The notes: generated by a model not told the origin, from the letters alone. A DNA stretch of 64,000 bases from JASJBU01 sp963797085 (GCA_963797085.1 CAWCOA010000019.1:186001-250000), one strand, 5' to 3'. Shown: positions 9,362 to 20,029, counted from the first letter of the stretch. Program-made: numbers and translations.

Positions 9362-9583
9362 TCAGTTACAGCCACAACCGCCGCCTCCCCCGCCTTCGGC
9401 GCCACGGGCCGCCTCGCGGGACTGATAGACATGATGCATGTAGGCGCTACCCACCGGATCCCGATCAAAGCTCATGATCGGATCGGCCAGATGGGCCCGC
9501 TCGTAGGGTTTGACCCAGGGATCTATCCCACAGCCCGATAACAGAATCGAGCAGAGGATCATTGACAGAATGATTTTCAACAT
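9362..9583 (-). CDS. DUF4266 small lipoprotein with Gly-run and CGCN tail
   Basis: Protein of 73 residues starting MLKIILSMILCSILLSGCG, a lipoprotein signal with the acylated cysteine at residue 18. The mature part carries the DUF4266 pattern WVKPYERAHLADPIMSF, HHVYQSREAARGA, and ends in six glycines followed by C-G-C-N (Cys70, Cys72). The fixed, extreme C-terminal Gly/Cys tail suggests metal or cofactor binding, thiol chemistry or processing; this is inference. It lies between tlpA (27 bases upstream) and DUF3570 (downstream), and ApbE is encoded at the far end of the locus. A start eight codons earlier is possible but would place charged residues before the signal helix. Confidence 0.83.
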   Translation of the reverse strand: MLKIILSMILCSILLSGCGIDPWVKPYERAHLADPIMSFDRDPVGSAYMHHVYQSREAARGAEGGGGGGCGCN

Positions 9584-9609
9584 GGCAATCAAGTCACTCC
9601 CAGACAAGA

Positions 9610-10110
9610 CTACTCTCGAATCAACTCGCGAATCTGCGCCTGGTAGCGCTCTTCATATCCTGGCTGATAACCTTTATGCAGATAGCGCAGCTTGCCGTCC
9701 CGATCCAGCAGAAAAGTACTGGGCATGGCGCTCACCTGGTAGCGTTCACTTATTTTGTTTTCCTGGTCGAAGAGGATCGGAAAGCTCACCGGCAGTTCCT
9801 GCAAGACCTTTTTCGCCGCGCCTGTGTCTTCCTCAACATTGATGCCGAGAATGGTGAAGCCCATGGGTTGATAGCGCTTATAGAGCTGTTCGAGCAATGG
9901 CATCTCCTGCCTGCATGGGCCACACCAGGAGGCCCAGAAATTCACCATCACAACCTCGCCGCGTAATTCGCTGAGCTTGAAATTCTCACCACTCAGGCTT
10001 TTCAGGGTAAAGTCGGGGGCCGCACCCTGCACGGTGGCGGCCAACAGTGAATGACTCATCACCAGCAGCAACGAACTGAAAATGAATTGTCGGTAATGCT
10101 TTAAGGCCAT
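9610..10110 (-). CDS. TlpA-type periplasmic thiol-disulfide oxidoreductase
   Basis: Thioredoxin-fold protein of the TlpA/ResA type, exported by a signal peptide (residues 1-25, ending LLAA). It acts on disulfides in the periplasm, typically keeping haem-binding or metal-binding cysteines reduced. The active site is Cys63-Gly-Pro-Cys66 in NFWASWCGPCRQEMP and the cis-proline loop is SAMPSTFLLD near residue 130. 166 residues is the usual size. It is embedded among genes for CxxCH proteins and the cysteine-tailed DUF4266 lipoprotein, so cytochrome maturation or maintenance of the DUF4266 cysteines is a plausible local job. Which partner it reduces cannot be seen. Confidence 0.9.
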   Translation of the reverse strand: MALKHYRQFIFSSLLLVMSHSLLAATVQGAAPDFTLKSLSGENFKLSELRGEVVMVNFWASWCGPCRQEMPLLEQLYKRYQPMGFTILGINVEEDTGAAKKVLQELPVSFPILFDQENKISERYQVSAMPSTFLLDRDGKLRYLHKGYQPGYEERYQAQIRELIRE

Positions 10111-10121
10111 TGGCAGTCTCC

Positions 10122-10783
10122 TTAGAAAAACAGTGTCAAGCCGGCATGGTATTCGAGGTTATGGGTCGTCTTCTCCTCGCCGAGCAGATCTGAATTGAAC
10201 ATGTGGTCCCGTGCATCGAGATGCATGGCAATCCAGTCGGTGAGCAACAGACGGTAGCCTGCACCAAGATTCACGGTGAACTCATCATTGCCGGCAAAGT
10301 GGGTGCTGCCGATACCGCCTATCAGGTAAAACTGGCTGTTGAATACATACTTGTCGCTGAGAAAGACTTCGCCCGGCAACAGGTTGTAACCCAGCGACAG
10401 GTTGTAGTAGGTGTATTTCCGATCATCGTCGGGCAGCAGCTGGATATCCCCGCTGAGGGTCTCATAGCTGGTTTCACCGGCCTCGCTGGCGCCCAGTGCT
10501 ATCTCCATGAAGATGCCTTCGGTCACATGGTAGGTCAGGCGCGCACCGTAAAGGACATCGGTGCCAAAATCCTCGATGCTCAGGAAACCGACATACAGGC
10601 CGACTTCGAAGTCCTCCTCATCGATTTCACTTTGTTCAATCTTGCGTCGGGCAATCTCCGGTTGAATCACAGGTTCCATACGCAGGCTCTCGCCGATGGT
10701 CTCGGCGGCACCGCCGGTCCGGCCACTAAAACTGCCATTAGCCCTGCAACGATTAAAAGAAAGTACCTATGCCTAATTTCCAC
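10122..10783 (-). CDS. Outer-membrane beta-barrel protein (one frame break in signal region)
   Basis: The barrel part (residues after MEPVIQPEIARRKIEQ) has repeated strands such as DVLYGARLTYHVTEGIFMEI and ends LEYHAGLTLFF, the C-terminal aromatic typical of outer-membrane proteins. It lacks a signal peptide in its own frame, but upstream in a neighbouring frame lies VEIRHRYFLLIVAGLMAVLVAG, a clear signal sequence from a GTG at 10783. Adding one base near 10710-10716 joins them as AGPAVAAETIGESLRMEPV, about 220 residues. The start overlaps the end of the SH3 gene by 31 bases, as in tightly packed operons. It resembles the outer membrane beta-barrel domain families of gliding and redox clusters; no specific function is visible. 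Confidence 0.75.
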
Positions 10784-11484
10784 TGATTGAATTCCTCGTT
10801 CTCGTTGCGACTGGTAAAGACCGTGTAGTACCTGAATTCCCCACGCAGAAAAAACCGTCGGGTCAGATAGATGTGCAGCCCCAAGCCGGCATGGGCGGTG
10901 GTATCTGTCCGGTCCTCGGTTTGCACCAGTGTTGCATTGGGGCTGGTATGGATCATCCCGCCCCCAAGGGTAAAGAATGGCGAATAGCGCCATTCGGGAA
11001 ACGGCTTGGAAAGCAGATTCAGGTCAACCAGATACTCACTGGAAAAGTTGCCCAAGGCTTGTGAAAACCCGATCTCAGCAGACAGATTGGGCGTAAATGC
11101 ATAACCTGCGTAGAGGTTCAGCAATGCTGCGCCATCCATTTGTCCTCCATGGAAGCCCATCTCCCAGTCGCGCTCTCTGAAACGCTCAGCCGACAAGTCC
11201 TCGATGAACAATGCCGAACCATCCGCCAGCCTTGTCTGTTTCATCTGCAGCAGGCTGACCCAGCCTTCCTTGCCGCTCCGGGTGCGGGTCTTGAACCAGT
11301 CTGTGCGGCGTTTCAGAATACTCACCCACTCGCCCCTCTCCACCACATAATCGACCGGATAGCCGGATCCTGGACCGGTATGCAGTTCAATATAGGGGGC
11401 GCTGACCTGGACTTGCTGTATGTCCTCTTCAGCCAGGACAATGAGTGGCAGCAACCCGATCAGGAATAAAAAAATTCTCAACAC
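10753..11484 (-). CDS. SH3-domain plus outer-membrane beta-barrel protein
   Basis: Exported protein of 243 residues with signal peptide MLRIFLFLIGLLPLIVLAEE. Residues about 25-85 form a bacterial SH3 domain (ELHTGPGSGYPVDYVVERGE, then GWVSLLQMKQ), which in envelope proteins usually binds peptidoglycan or peptides. The rest is barrel-like (AGYAFTPNLSAEIGFSQALG, TRRFFLRGEFRYYTVF) and ends QWKLGIGTFF. It starts one base after the stop of the beta-propeller lipoprotein and overlaps the next barrel gene. The pairing suggests an outer-membrane protein that also touches the cell wall or a partner lipoprotein. Confidence 0.78.
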   Translation of the reverse strand: MLRIFLFLIGLLPLIVLAEEDIQQVQVSAPYIELHTGPGSGYPVDYVVERGEWVSILKRRTDWFKTRTRSGKEGWVSLLQMKQTRLADGSALFIEDLSAERFRERDWEMGFHGGQMDGAALLNLYAGYAFTPNLSAEIGFSQALGNFSSEYLVDLNLLSKPFPEWRYSPFFTLGGGMIHTSPNATLVQTEDRTDTTAHAGLGLHIYLTRRFFLRGEFRYYTVFTSRNENEEFNQWKLGIGTFF

Positions 11485-14019
11485 TCAGTTGTCCAGGGGT
11501 ACATCGAAGGGGTTGTTATAGTACTGGGCCCCGATGTCCAGCCATTCAGCGATCAGTTTCATTTCCGCAGCACTGAGATAACCTTCGTGGCTGCCGCCTG
11601 CATCGAACAGACTGAGGAAATAACCACCACTGGCCGAGCCTGCCCGCATGGAAGGACCAGGAGCGGGTAGCGGGACCATGATCGGTTGATCGAGGATCGG
11701 ATCACCATTCACATCCAGTTCATAGAGCAGATTGCCATCGGCATCGGTGGCCTGTACCAGTTTATCGACCAGCTCAGTAATATCCGCATCCTGATCCTGA
11801 TCATCCACATCAACGATCAGCAGGTCGTCCGGGAAGAGCAGCTCCCGATAGGCCAGCAGATGATCAGGTTCATCGATTGACGGTTCATCGGTCAGCTCCA
11901 GTTGTCCGTCAGGTACAACAATGGCTCCGCCATCATCCCGGTCATGACAATTAATACAGGTTACATCCACTGCATTGGTATCGGTTCGCGGTAAGGACCA
12001 GAGAGGATGAATATGCTGCTCGTAATGGATGGTGGTGCGACACAGATTGTCCCACTGAAGGTCACAACTGCTATGGCTGAGTGGAATCAAAAGACTCGGA
12101 TCCAGATCCCCATACACTACCGAGACACCTTCTGCATCAATCAGATGCATGCTGGGTGGGCAGCCATCGGGACAGCTGATCTCTGCCAGGGTATCCCCGA
12201 CAATCACCGGGGGTGGTGTCGCTTCCAGACGTCCATGCGGTAGATTATTCAGCGGATCATGGCAGCCGTGACACTCCACCACCTCTCCCGACCGGAACTG
12301 TAATGAATACTGGTGAGGCTGACCGGTTCGGCGCCCATCTGCATCCAACACGCTGAAGGTGACAGGCACATTGGTCGGCACCTCGACCTTCACCGAGCCG
12401 TCCGCCTCTATCGGTGCATAACCCACCACCTCTCGCATGCCGAAGGCCTGGATGCGCCCGTAGGCGGTGTTCGGAAAGTCCAGTACATCACGGTCGGGGA
12501 TGGTGACCTTTTTCAGGATGCGCAGGAAACGCGCCGGACGCTGATCAGCAGTGGCGGATGCCAAAACAGTAATACTGGACGGATTGCCATCCGCATCGGT
12601 GGCCTGGTCCTCACCGTCCACGTCGTAGACACTGCGGATATGCAGCACGCCCACCTCATCTCCGGCATCCTGATCAAAGACCAGCGCGGGTAATTCAACA
12701 GACTGAGCCACTACGAGATCGGAAAAGTTTATGCCCTCCTGTGGAGTAACGATGGGCAGTTGAGTGGCATTCTCTCGGTCATAGATGAAGATTCCGTAGA
12801 TCGGCGGCGCCTCTACGACATTGGGATCAGCCAGCCTTTCATCGGTACAGGGAACGATGAGGCCATTCTCCAGCAGGCGGCATTGGCTCCAACTCACCAA
12901 CAACCGATCAGTACCGTCCCCCAGGGGGTAAGCACTGTTGAATCGTCCCCCGGGTGATGGGCTGCCGTCAGTCGTGACCTCATGCACAGTAGCGGCCAGC
13001 TGGGCCGGCCCGGTCAGCCCCTGATTGGTCCAGGTGGGTTGATCGTTCTCCACATAACTGTCTGTGTCGATGATTACTATGTCGCCACCACCATGGGTGG
13101 CATCGAACGGCTTGAGCATCGCAAGGATCTGTCCATCAGGCATCTCCCGAGGCTGCATGAACTGCACCAGGCTGCCATCACTGCCGGTCGAGTGACTGCT
13201 GACGCCATATAATAATTGCTGCTCGGTACCGTCAGGATTCATTCGATAGAGACTGATGGCATTGCGTCCATCAAAATTGTCCCAGCGGGAATAGACGATC
13301 TGACCATTACTCAGGACCGCCGGGGCGAAATCGTGGCTCTTGTTGAACGAAATCTGTTTGATCTCACTGCCGTCGTCATGCATGACATGCAATACCATCG
13401 CCTCTTCATTCACGGCGCGTTCCATTGCGGCATATTGTGGTTTGCCCTCATCCAGGAGCCTTGCCTTGGCCTGACGCTGGCGAGTGGAGCTGAAGACAAT
13501 GCGACCATCAGGCAGATAATGCGGAAAGCGATCCTGCCCCTCTTCAGCCGTTAGGTCCGACGGAATGATGCGTCGCAGCTGGGTTTCGAGAATATCGTAT
13601 TGCCAGATATTCCAGGTGGGTTGATCATCAGGATCTGCATTTTCTATTTCCGGCAAGCGCAGTGAGAAGAGCAGCTTGCTACCGTCAAACGAGACTGTAA
13701 CATCCCGCACATCCCCCGCTCCCCGGGTAACCGATGAGGTGAGATTATGCTCTTCAGCGCTGGGTGAGGCGCGATCACGCAGATAGAGATCAGCCCCGGC
13801 CTGAAACACCAGGGAAACCCGTATATCGATATCTTCGACGCTATCCACGCCATTCAGTGAAACCATTGGCACAGGTCGCTGCACATAGGCGATCGGGTGA
13901 TCGACCACTACTGGATCAGGCTCCTGACTGTCGCCCCCACAACTCGATAGAAACACTGCGGCCATCAGGCTGACCAGGCTTGTTAGCTTGGATAAATTCG
14001 GTTTTCTCGGGCACATCAC
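11485..14019 (-). CDS. Beta-propeller (PD40) lipoprotein with two c-type haem motifs
   Basis: Large exported lipoprotein of 844 residues with the lipid-anchor cysteine at residue 27 (AAVFLSSCGGD). Residues about 100-450 contain TolB/PD40 beta-propeller repeats (VSFDGSKLLFSLRLP, YLPDGRIVFSSTRQR, LSNGQIVYSRWDNFDGRNA). Two CxxCH motifs follow, CHGCH at 583-587 and CINCH at 688-692, so covalent haem attachment is likely. The repeat style resembles the middle domain of hydrazine synthase alpha subunits and their many non-anammox relatives; that enzyme's identity is not claimed. It is the first gene of the left arm, diverging from the CxxCH protein of the right arm, and fits a surface or periplasmic electron carrier or sensor. 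Function unknown. Confidence 0.83.
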   Translation of the reverse strand: MMCPRKPNLSKLTSLVSLMAAVFLSSCGGDSQEPDPVVVDHPIAYVQRPVPMVSLNGVDSVEDIDIRVSLVFQAGADLYLRDRASPSAEEHNLTSSVTRGAGDVRDVTVSFDGSKLLFSLRLPEIENADPDDQPTWNIWQYDILETQLRRIIPSDLTAEEGQDRFPHYLPDGRIVFSSTRQRQAKARLLDEGKPQYAAMERAVNEEAMVLHVMHDDGSEIKQISFNKSHDFAPAVLSNGQIVYSRWDNFDGRNAISLYRMNPDGTEQQLLYGVSSHSTGSDGSLVQFMQPREMPDGQILAMLKPFDATHGGGDIVIIDTDSYVENDQPTWTNQGLTGPAQLAATVHEVTTDGSPSPGGRFNSAYPLGDGTDRLLVSWSQCRLLENGLIVPCTDERLADPNVVEAPPIYGIFIYDRENATQLPIVTPQEGINFSDLVVAQSVELPALVFDQDAGDEVGVLHIRSVYDVDGEDQATDADGNPSSITVLASATADQRPARFLRILKKVTIPDRDVLDFPNTAYGRIQAFGMREVVGYAPIEADGSVKVEVPTNVPVTFSVLDADGRRTGQPHQYSLQFRSGEVVECHGCHDPLNNLPHGRLEATPPPVIVGDTLAEISCPDGCPPSMHLIDAEGVSVVYGDLDPSLLIPLSHSSCDLQWDNLCRTTIHYEQHIHPLWSLPRTDTNAVDVTCINCHDRDDGGAIVVPDGQLELTDEPSIDEPDHLLAYRELLFPDDLLIVDVDDQDQDADITELVDKLVQATDADGNLLYELDVNGDPILDQPIMVPLPAPGPSMRAGSASGGYFLSLFDAGGSHEGYLSAAEMKLIAEWLDIGAQYYNNPFDVPLDN

Positions 14020-14417
14020 ATGGGTATCTTAAAAGTTCTTTGGTCCTTGAACAGATTCTTCAATCTGTGTGGCGCGCCATACCCTGTTCGTCAGGGATGA
14101 ATAATCAGTAACGGCAATCGAAGCCGTTCCTATAGCACAGCCAATTTCATTTTTTATTAACCTTGGCGCTAACCTGGATATGGACGAACCATTCGGGCCA
14201 GCATAGCCGATAGGCCAGGGACGCCGAGAGTCTAACCGATTCAGTTAGCGGATCAGTGCTTAGGATCACAACAATTAACGACAAATATCACATTAATCGC
14301 CGATGTTATTGACAATTACCACCCAATCAATCAGAAAGCACTAAGCCCAACAGAAAAATATGGTGGGTAACAAAAACAGGCTCAAACCGATAAAACGCAT
14401 CCAGAGGCACCTATTTC
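14020..14417. promoter_or_regulatory. Divergent intergenic control region of the redox/ExbBD locus
   Basis: A 398-base AT-rich spacer between the two divergent arms, the only plausible place for their main promoters. A TTGACA lies near 14309-14314 on the plus strand, but I see no good -10 at the right distance. A run TTTTTTATTAA lies near 14152. I found no convincing palindromic operator and no gene. The arrangement suggests common control of the left (minus) and right (plus) arms. Confidence 0.5.
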
Positions 14418-15629
14418 ATGCCAGCCCTTAGAACAATCAGATGCTCGCTAGATACCGACAGGACTGGCTTCAAGGCACTGGTATTTCTTCTATTCCTGAC
14501 CCTTGGAACAGCCAGTGTGGCGGGCCCAAGGGAGCAGGCGAAAAGGATTCATGACCGGTTGGCGGGTGTGCCACCGACTGAAGAGATATTGAACAACCTG
14601 ACTGATCTGATCATCGCCGACCCGGCGGGCGGCCTGTATGACGCGGCAGTGGAGGTCATGGAGAGTCCTAATTTCTACAATGTCACCCTGAAAAACTGGG
14701 CCACACCCTGGACCAACGAGGCGCAGACGGTGTTTGCCCCGTTGAATGACTATTCCGCCACGGTGATCGGCATGGTGCGGGACAATGAGCCCTTCAACAG
14801 CCTGTTTTCCGCTGACATCCTCTATATCGGCAGTGACAACCGCCTGCCCCCCTACTCGATGGACAACAATGACCACTACGAGCAGATGGAGCAGCTAGGC
14901 ATCAATCTCAAGACTGACCTGGTGCGGGTCAATCAATCTCAGGTGACCAATCTTCCCGCAACGGCCACGGCCGGTATCATCACCAGCCGCGCGGCAGCCA
15001 GGGCCTTCTTCATCGACGGCACCAATCGGGCCATGTACCGCTTCACCATGCTCAACCATCTGTGCACCGACCTGGAACAGATCAAAGACCCCACCCGCTC
15101 CAGTGACCGCATCCGCCAGGATGTCTCACGCAGCCCGGGGGGTGACAGCCGACTCTTCTTCAATAACTGCGCAGGCTGCCACACAGGTATGGAGCCACTG
15201 GCCCAGGCCTACGCCTACTACGACTACAGCTACCCGGGAGAAGACATGGACGCCGGTCGCATCGTCTACACGCCGGGTGCGGTGCAAGCCAAATACCTGA
15301 TCAATGAGACCGTATTCAAGGATGGCTATGTCACCAGGGATGACCACTGGGACAACTACTGGCGTGACAGGCGCAAATTCACTGCTGGGCTGGGACAGTT
15401 TGTTGCCGGGTTCCGGTGATGGCGCCAAATCCATGGGGCAAGAATTAGCCAACAGCGAGGCCTTCGCTCAATGTCAGGCCAAAAAAGTCTTCGAAGCAGT
15501 CTGCTTCCGCCCCCCGGGCGATGCTGCCGACCGTCCCAGGTCGCCAGCATGACCAACAACTTCAAGGCCAACAATTATCGCCTCAAAGGTGTCTTTGCTG
15601 ACGCGGCAGTCTATTGCGCCGGCCAATGA
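14418..15629 (+). CDS. Exported CxxCH protein, PSD/DUF1588-like (two frame breaks)
   Basis: Exported protein with a hydrophobic segment at about 19-35 (ALVFLLFLTLGTASVAG). RIHDRLAGVPPTEEILNNL resembles the start of the DUF1592/DUF1588-type proteins of planctomycetes, and CAGCH (residues 251-255) followed by TGMEPLAQAYAYYDYS is the mono-haem-like motif of that C-terminal region. The original frame stops at 15419, but a second frame continues NSLLGWDSLLPGSGDGAKSM from about 15380 and the first frame is resumed near 15540 with SMTNNFKANNYRLKGVFAD to a stop at 15629. Joined, the protein has about 403 residues. It opens the right arm and overlaps the next gene (ATGA). With DUF1501 downstream it forms the usual PSD-DUF1501 partnership, whose function is unknown. 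Confidence 0.72.
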
Positions 15630-18221
15630 GTTGCCTGGGAATGAGAAGAGTGAAACCCATAAATAACAACCATGGCCGCTACCTACACCACGCCAGCCTG
15701 GTAAAAACCGTTCTGCTGATGTCCCTGATTGTTGCTTTGCCGGCCTGCCAGGATAGTGTTCCCACCGAAACTCAGCCCCAAACCGAGAGTGTGAGCACGA
15801 CCTATGTGGGGCCTGCGGCCCGCACCACCGACATCCAAAACTTCCGCGTGGGCCTTTGGGAACCCTTGCGCGACCAGGACCGTTGCGGCGCCTGCCACAA
15901 TACCGGCGGCCAAGCCCCTACCTTCGTCCGGGAAGATGACGTCAATGAGGCCTATGCGGCCGCCAATCCCCTGGTGGTTCGAGATGATATCGAGTCCTCC
16001 CTGCTGGTCACCAAGGTGGCTGCCGGTCACAACTGTTGGGAGAGCAACGACGGGGTCTGCGCCGACCTGATAGCCGCCTACATCGAAAACTGGGTGGGCA
16101 GCGGCGCCAGTGACGGCCGCCAGATCGTCCTGGAACCGCTCCCGGACGATCAACTGGTGGACCCCGGTGAAAGCAAAAACTTCCCCGCTGATGTGAATGA
16201 CACTCTGTTCGCCAGCACCGTCCATCCACTCTTGACAGCGCATTGCTCAAACTGCCATGAAGAGACGGCGCTGACACCCCAGTCACCCTATTTTGCCACC
16301 GCGGATGCCGCAGTGGCCTATGCGGCGGTGAAGGCCCAGATCGATCTGGACACACCCCGCAAACTCAAGGCTGGTGCTGCGTTTGCGGGATTTTCACAAC
16401 TGCTGGGACGACTGTCCGGATAATGCTGACGAGATGCAGACGGAAATCGGCGCCATGGCCGGCTGCGATCATCCCCACCCCGGTGGATGAGAACCTGGTT
16501 ACCAGCAAGGCCCTCACATTGGTCAACGGTACCGTGGCAAGTGGTGGCAGCCGACATGAAACCGATGTGATCGCCCTCTATGAATTCAAGGCTGGGCGAA
16601 GGAGACAGGATATTTGACCGCAGCACCGTGGCCCCTGCAATCAACCTGACCATCAGCGGCGATGTGAACTGGGTCAGCGGCTGGGGCATCGAGATCCGCA
16701 ACGGCAAGGCCCAGGGCACAACCAGCGACAGTAAAAAATTGGCTGATCTGATTAAATCCACCGGCGAATACTCCATCGAGGCCTGGGTGGTGCCGGCTAA
16801 CGTCACTCAGGAGGGGCCAGCACGCATCGTCAGCTACTCCGCCGGCACTACGGTGCGTAACTTCACCCTCGGACAGACCCAGTACAACTATGACTTCCTG
16901 CACCGTTCCAGCAGCACCGACGGCAACGGCGAACCCGCCCTCTCTACCGCCGATGCGGATGAAGATCTGCAGGCCACCGAACAACATGTGGTGCTGACCT
17001 ACGATCCGGCCAATGGCCGCCAAATCTTCGTCAATGGCGAATTCACCGATGATCTCGATGCGGCCGCTCCCGGCAATCTGAGTGACTGGGATGACAGCTT
17101 TGCCCTGGTACTGGGCAACGAGGTCTCCAGCGACCGCCAGTGGCAGGGCAAGATCCGCCTGCTGGCGATCCACAACCGAGCCCTGACCCAGGACCAGATC
17201 ACCCAGAACTACGCGGTAGGCGTAGGTGAAAAGTACTTCCTGCTGTTCAGCGTCAGCGAGCTGGTCGACCTGCCGGACAGCTATATCGTCTTCGAAGTCA
17301 GTCAATTCGACGAGTACAGCTATCTGTTCCGCCAGCCGAGATTCATCAGCCTGGATCCCACGGTCACCCCGGACAACATCCCAATCAAAGGTATGCGCAT
17401 CGGCATCAACGGCAAGGAAACAGCGATCGGTCAGGCCTATTCCAACCTCGACGGCTCCATCAACGATCTCGATTACACCGTCGATGGGCAGCCGCTCTCC
17501 GATCTGGGCACCATCATTCCCCTGGAAAAGGGCCCTGCAGAGCGACGAGTTCTTTCTCACCTTCGAACTGCTGGGGACTCATGCAAACGCCTACACCGAA
17601 CCTGCAGTACTGCCTCCCGCGGAACCTTCGGATGCAGACCCTGTACCTGACATCGGCCTGCGCACCTTCGAGGAAATCGATGCCAGCATGTCGGAACTCA
17701 CCGGGGTGAGCAGAACCCACACCCTGGTGCAGTCCACTTATGCAACCATCAAGCAGCAGCTGCCCTCATCGGAAAACATTAACGGCTTTCTCTCCGCCCA
17801 TCAGGTCGGCGTCTCCCAGCTCGCCATCGAGTACTGCAGCGCCCTGATCGACGACGTCAGCCTGAGAAGCGGTCTGTTTCCCGGCTTCAACTTCAGCGCG
17901 GAAGCAAACACTGTGTCTGATGCCAACTGGCAGGATCTGTTGGTGGTGCCCATGCTGAATCGTTTCATGGGGCAGAATCTCAGCAGCCAACCCACTTTGG
18001 CCAATGTGCGTGATGAACTGATGACCCTGCTCACCGAGACCCAGGACCTGAAACCCTATATCGATGACGTCACCGGTGACGGTATCCCCGACTCGGCCCC
18101 GGATGGAGAACCTGACGGACTGGCCCGCTGCAGCACCGCCTGCACGGCAGGCCGCACAGAGATCGCCGCCAAAGCAGCCTGTGCGGCGGCCCTGGGCAGC
18201 GCGGTAATGTTGATCCAGTAG
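15626..18221 (+). CDS. Lipoprotein with two CxxCH motifs and a LamG domain (four frame breaks)
   Basis: Exported lipoprotein (LIVALPACQDS) carrying two related units, each with a haem-type motif and a later HNCW: CGACH at 87-91 with AAGHNCWESNDGVC, and CSNCH at 207-211 with HNCWDDCPDNADEM. After these comes a concanavalin/LamG domain (GEYSIEAWVVPANV, HVVLTYDPANGRQIFVNGE, WQGKIRLLAIHNRALTQDQI), a sugar or protein binding fold, then a C-terminal region ending in a cysteine-rich SAVMLIQ tail. Single-base breaks lie near 16385, 16475, 16600 and 17530; each is an apparent one-base gain and the joined product is about 863 residues. Four breaks is the highest density in the window, so true decay is possible, but no internal stops occur in the joined frame. 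Confidence 0.7.
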
Positions 18222-18243
18222 CAGAACAGAAGCGAAAACCAAA

Positions 18244-19819
18244 ATGCGAAGAAAACAGAAAAACCTGGCGCCGGATGCCCCCCTGCTCTATCCGGACCAT
18301 CCACTTCCAGTCAGCCGACGGGATTTCATCCGCCAGGGCCTGATGGCCGGCCTGGGTGCAGTCACCACACCCTCACTGTTCGGCCTGTTTGCCAATCCGG
18401 GCAGCGGCCCGGGCAGCGCTCTCCCCGGACCTGGCGGCCCTCAAGCAGGCCTGCGGCATTGCCACCCAGGGCGCGGGCAAGATTCCCTTTATCTGCTTTG
18501 ACCTGGCCGGCGGGGCCAACATCTCCGGCTCGAATGTGCTGGTGGGACAAACCGGCGGACAGCTCGATTTCCTCAGCACCGCTGGCTACAGCAAAATGGG
18601 TCTGCCGGGGGACATGCTGCCCTCCATCACCAATCCGAATACCGGGCTGAGCGACTTTATCAACATCGATCTGGGATTGGCTTTCCATTCCGACAGCGCT
18701 TTCCTGCGCGGAATAATCGACAAGACCTCCATCGCCACACAGGCCGGGATCAACGGTGCAATCATTCCCGCCCGTTCGGATAATGACACCGGTAACAATC
18801 CTCATAACCCGATGTACGGCATCAACCGGGCAGGCGCTGACGGCGAACTGTTGACCCTGATCGGCTCCCGCAGCTCGGAATCCGGCGGCAATTCGATGGC
18901 CCCGGCCGATCTGATCGATCCGGCGGTACGCCCCACCAAAGTGGACCGACCCAGCGATGTCACCGGCCTGGTGGATACCGGCCAGCTGGTCGGACTGTTG
19001 AACGAATCCGATGCGGTGGCGGTCATGGAGTCGATTCAGCGCATCAGCGATCGCAAGATGGAGCGGGTCACCACCGATAATATCGTCAAGGACCTGGTGC
19101 GCTGCGGCTATGTCAAAAGCGCCGATCTGGTCGACCGTTACGGCAACCCAGCCTCCCTGGATGTGTTGTTGGACCCCAACATCATCGGCCAGATCTTCAC
19201 CCAGCAGGAATTCGATGGGGACGGTGAGTTCCGCAAGACCGCTTCGGTCATGAAGATGGTGGTGAACGGCTATGCCGGTGCGGGCACCATCACCATGGGT
19301 GGCTACGACTATCATACGGGAGACCGTTCCACCGGGGAGCTGCGTGATCTGCGCGCCGGGCGCTGCATGGGCGCCTGTCTGGAATATGCCGCCCTCAACA
19401 ACATGCCGCTGATGCTGTATGTCTTCAGTGACGGCTCGGTGTTCAGCAACGGCACCCTGGATAACTCAGCAGATGGCGGAGGCAAAGGGGTCTGGACCGG
19501 CGACAACTCATCTACCGCCGCCTCCTTCTTCCTGGTCTACAACCCGAACGGCAGACCTGCCCTGCTCGGCGCAACCGAAGAGGAACAGGCGCGTCATCAG
19601 CAGATCGGCTATTTCCGCTCAGATGGTTCGGTGGAGACCTCTTCGAGCCCGGCTGCGGGAAATGTGAATCTGCTGGTGCAGACCCTGGTGCTCAACTATC
19701 TGGCGCTGCATGGCGAACAGGGCAGTTTCGCAGGGCTGTTTCCGGACCATGGACTTGGCAACGCAAGCATGATGGACAGTCTGACTGCCTTTCAGCCGAT
19801 CTTGAGCGGGACGCTTTAA
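18244..19819 (+). CDS. DUF1501 protein with Tat signal (one frame break)
   Basis: DUF1501 proteins are exported members related to the alkaline phosphatase/sulfatase superfamily and accompany cytochrome-like PSD proteins; their reaction is unknown. The N-terminus carries a twin-arginine signal (SRRDFIRQGLMAGLGAVTTP, residues about 24-43), so it is folded before export, often with a bound cofactor. The first frame ends at 18501; a one-base gain near 18410 shifts the real protein to the frame continuing LSPDLAALKQACGIATQGAG. Joined length is about 524 residues. Conserved-looking features include FDLAGGANISGSNVLVGQTGG, the NNPHNPMYGINRAGADG segment and GGYDYHTGDRSTGELRDL. It starts 23 bases after the LamG lipoprotein gene and is the last of the three CxxCH/DUF1501-type genes. 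Confidence 0.82.
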
Positions 19820-19825
19820 TTCTCT

Positions 19826-19939
19826 TGAATGACATTCAGATTTTTTCTTGACTGCCGAAGATTCCAGACCAGAGGGATGAGTAAACAGCCCAGATGGATA
19901 GCCCCGTCAAGGTTGTGTTGATACAAGGAATGACATTCC
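19826..19939. promoter_or_regulatory. Paired palindromes sharing GAATGACATTC
   Basis: TGAATGACATTCA (19826-19838) and GGAATGACATTCC (19927-19939) are perfect odd palindromes with the same 11-base core, centred 101 bases apart in the 210-base gap between DUF1501 and the next gene. The arms are too short and close for hairpins, which favours a dimeric DNA-binding protein. A TTTTTT run follows the first copy. The gap may hold an internal promoter that controls the ExbBD half of the right arm separately. Confidence 0.45.
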
Positions 19940-20029
19940 AAGTTGTGAAAATCATCGCAAACCATCGGCCACAAATTCTTTAGTTTTGTGCCGCCAAAAT
20001 TCCAGTGAAAATTATCCAGGACCGGTAAG

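Noticed and set aside
11485..14019. Hydrazine synthase alpha subunit (anammox enzyme)
   Set aside because: The propeller style is similar, but the beta/gamma subunits, hydrazine dehydrogenase and other anammox genes are absent, and this relative occurs as a lipoprotein beside DUF1501-type genes.
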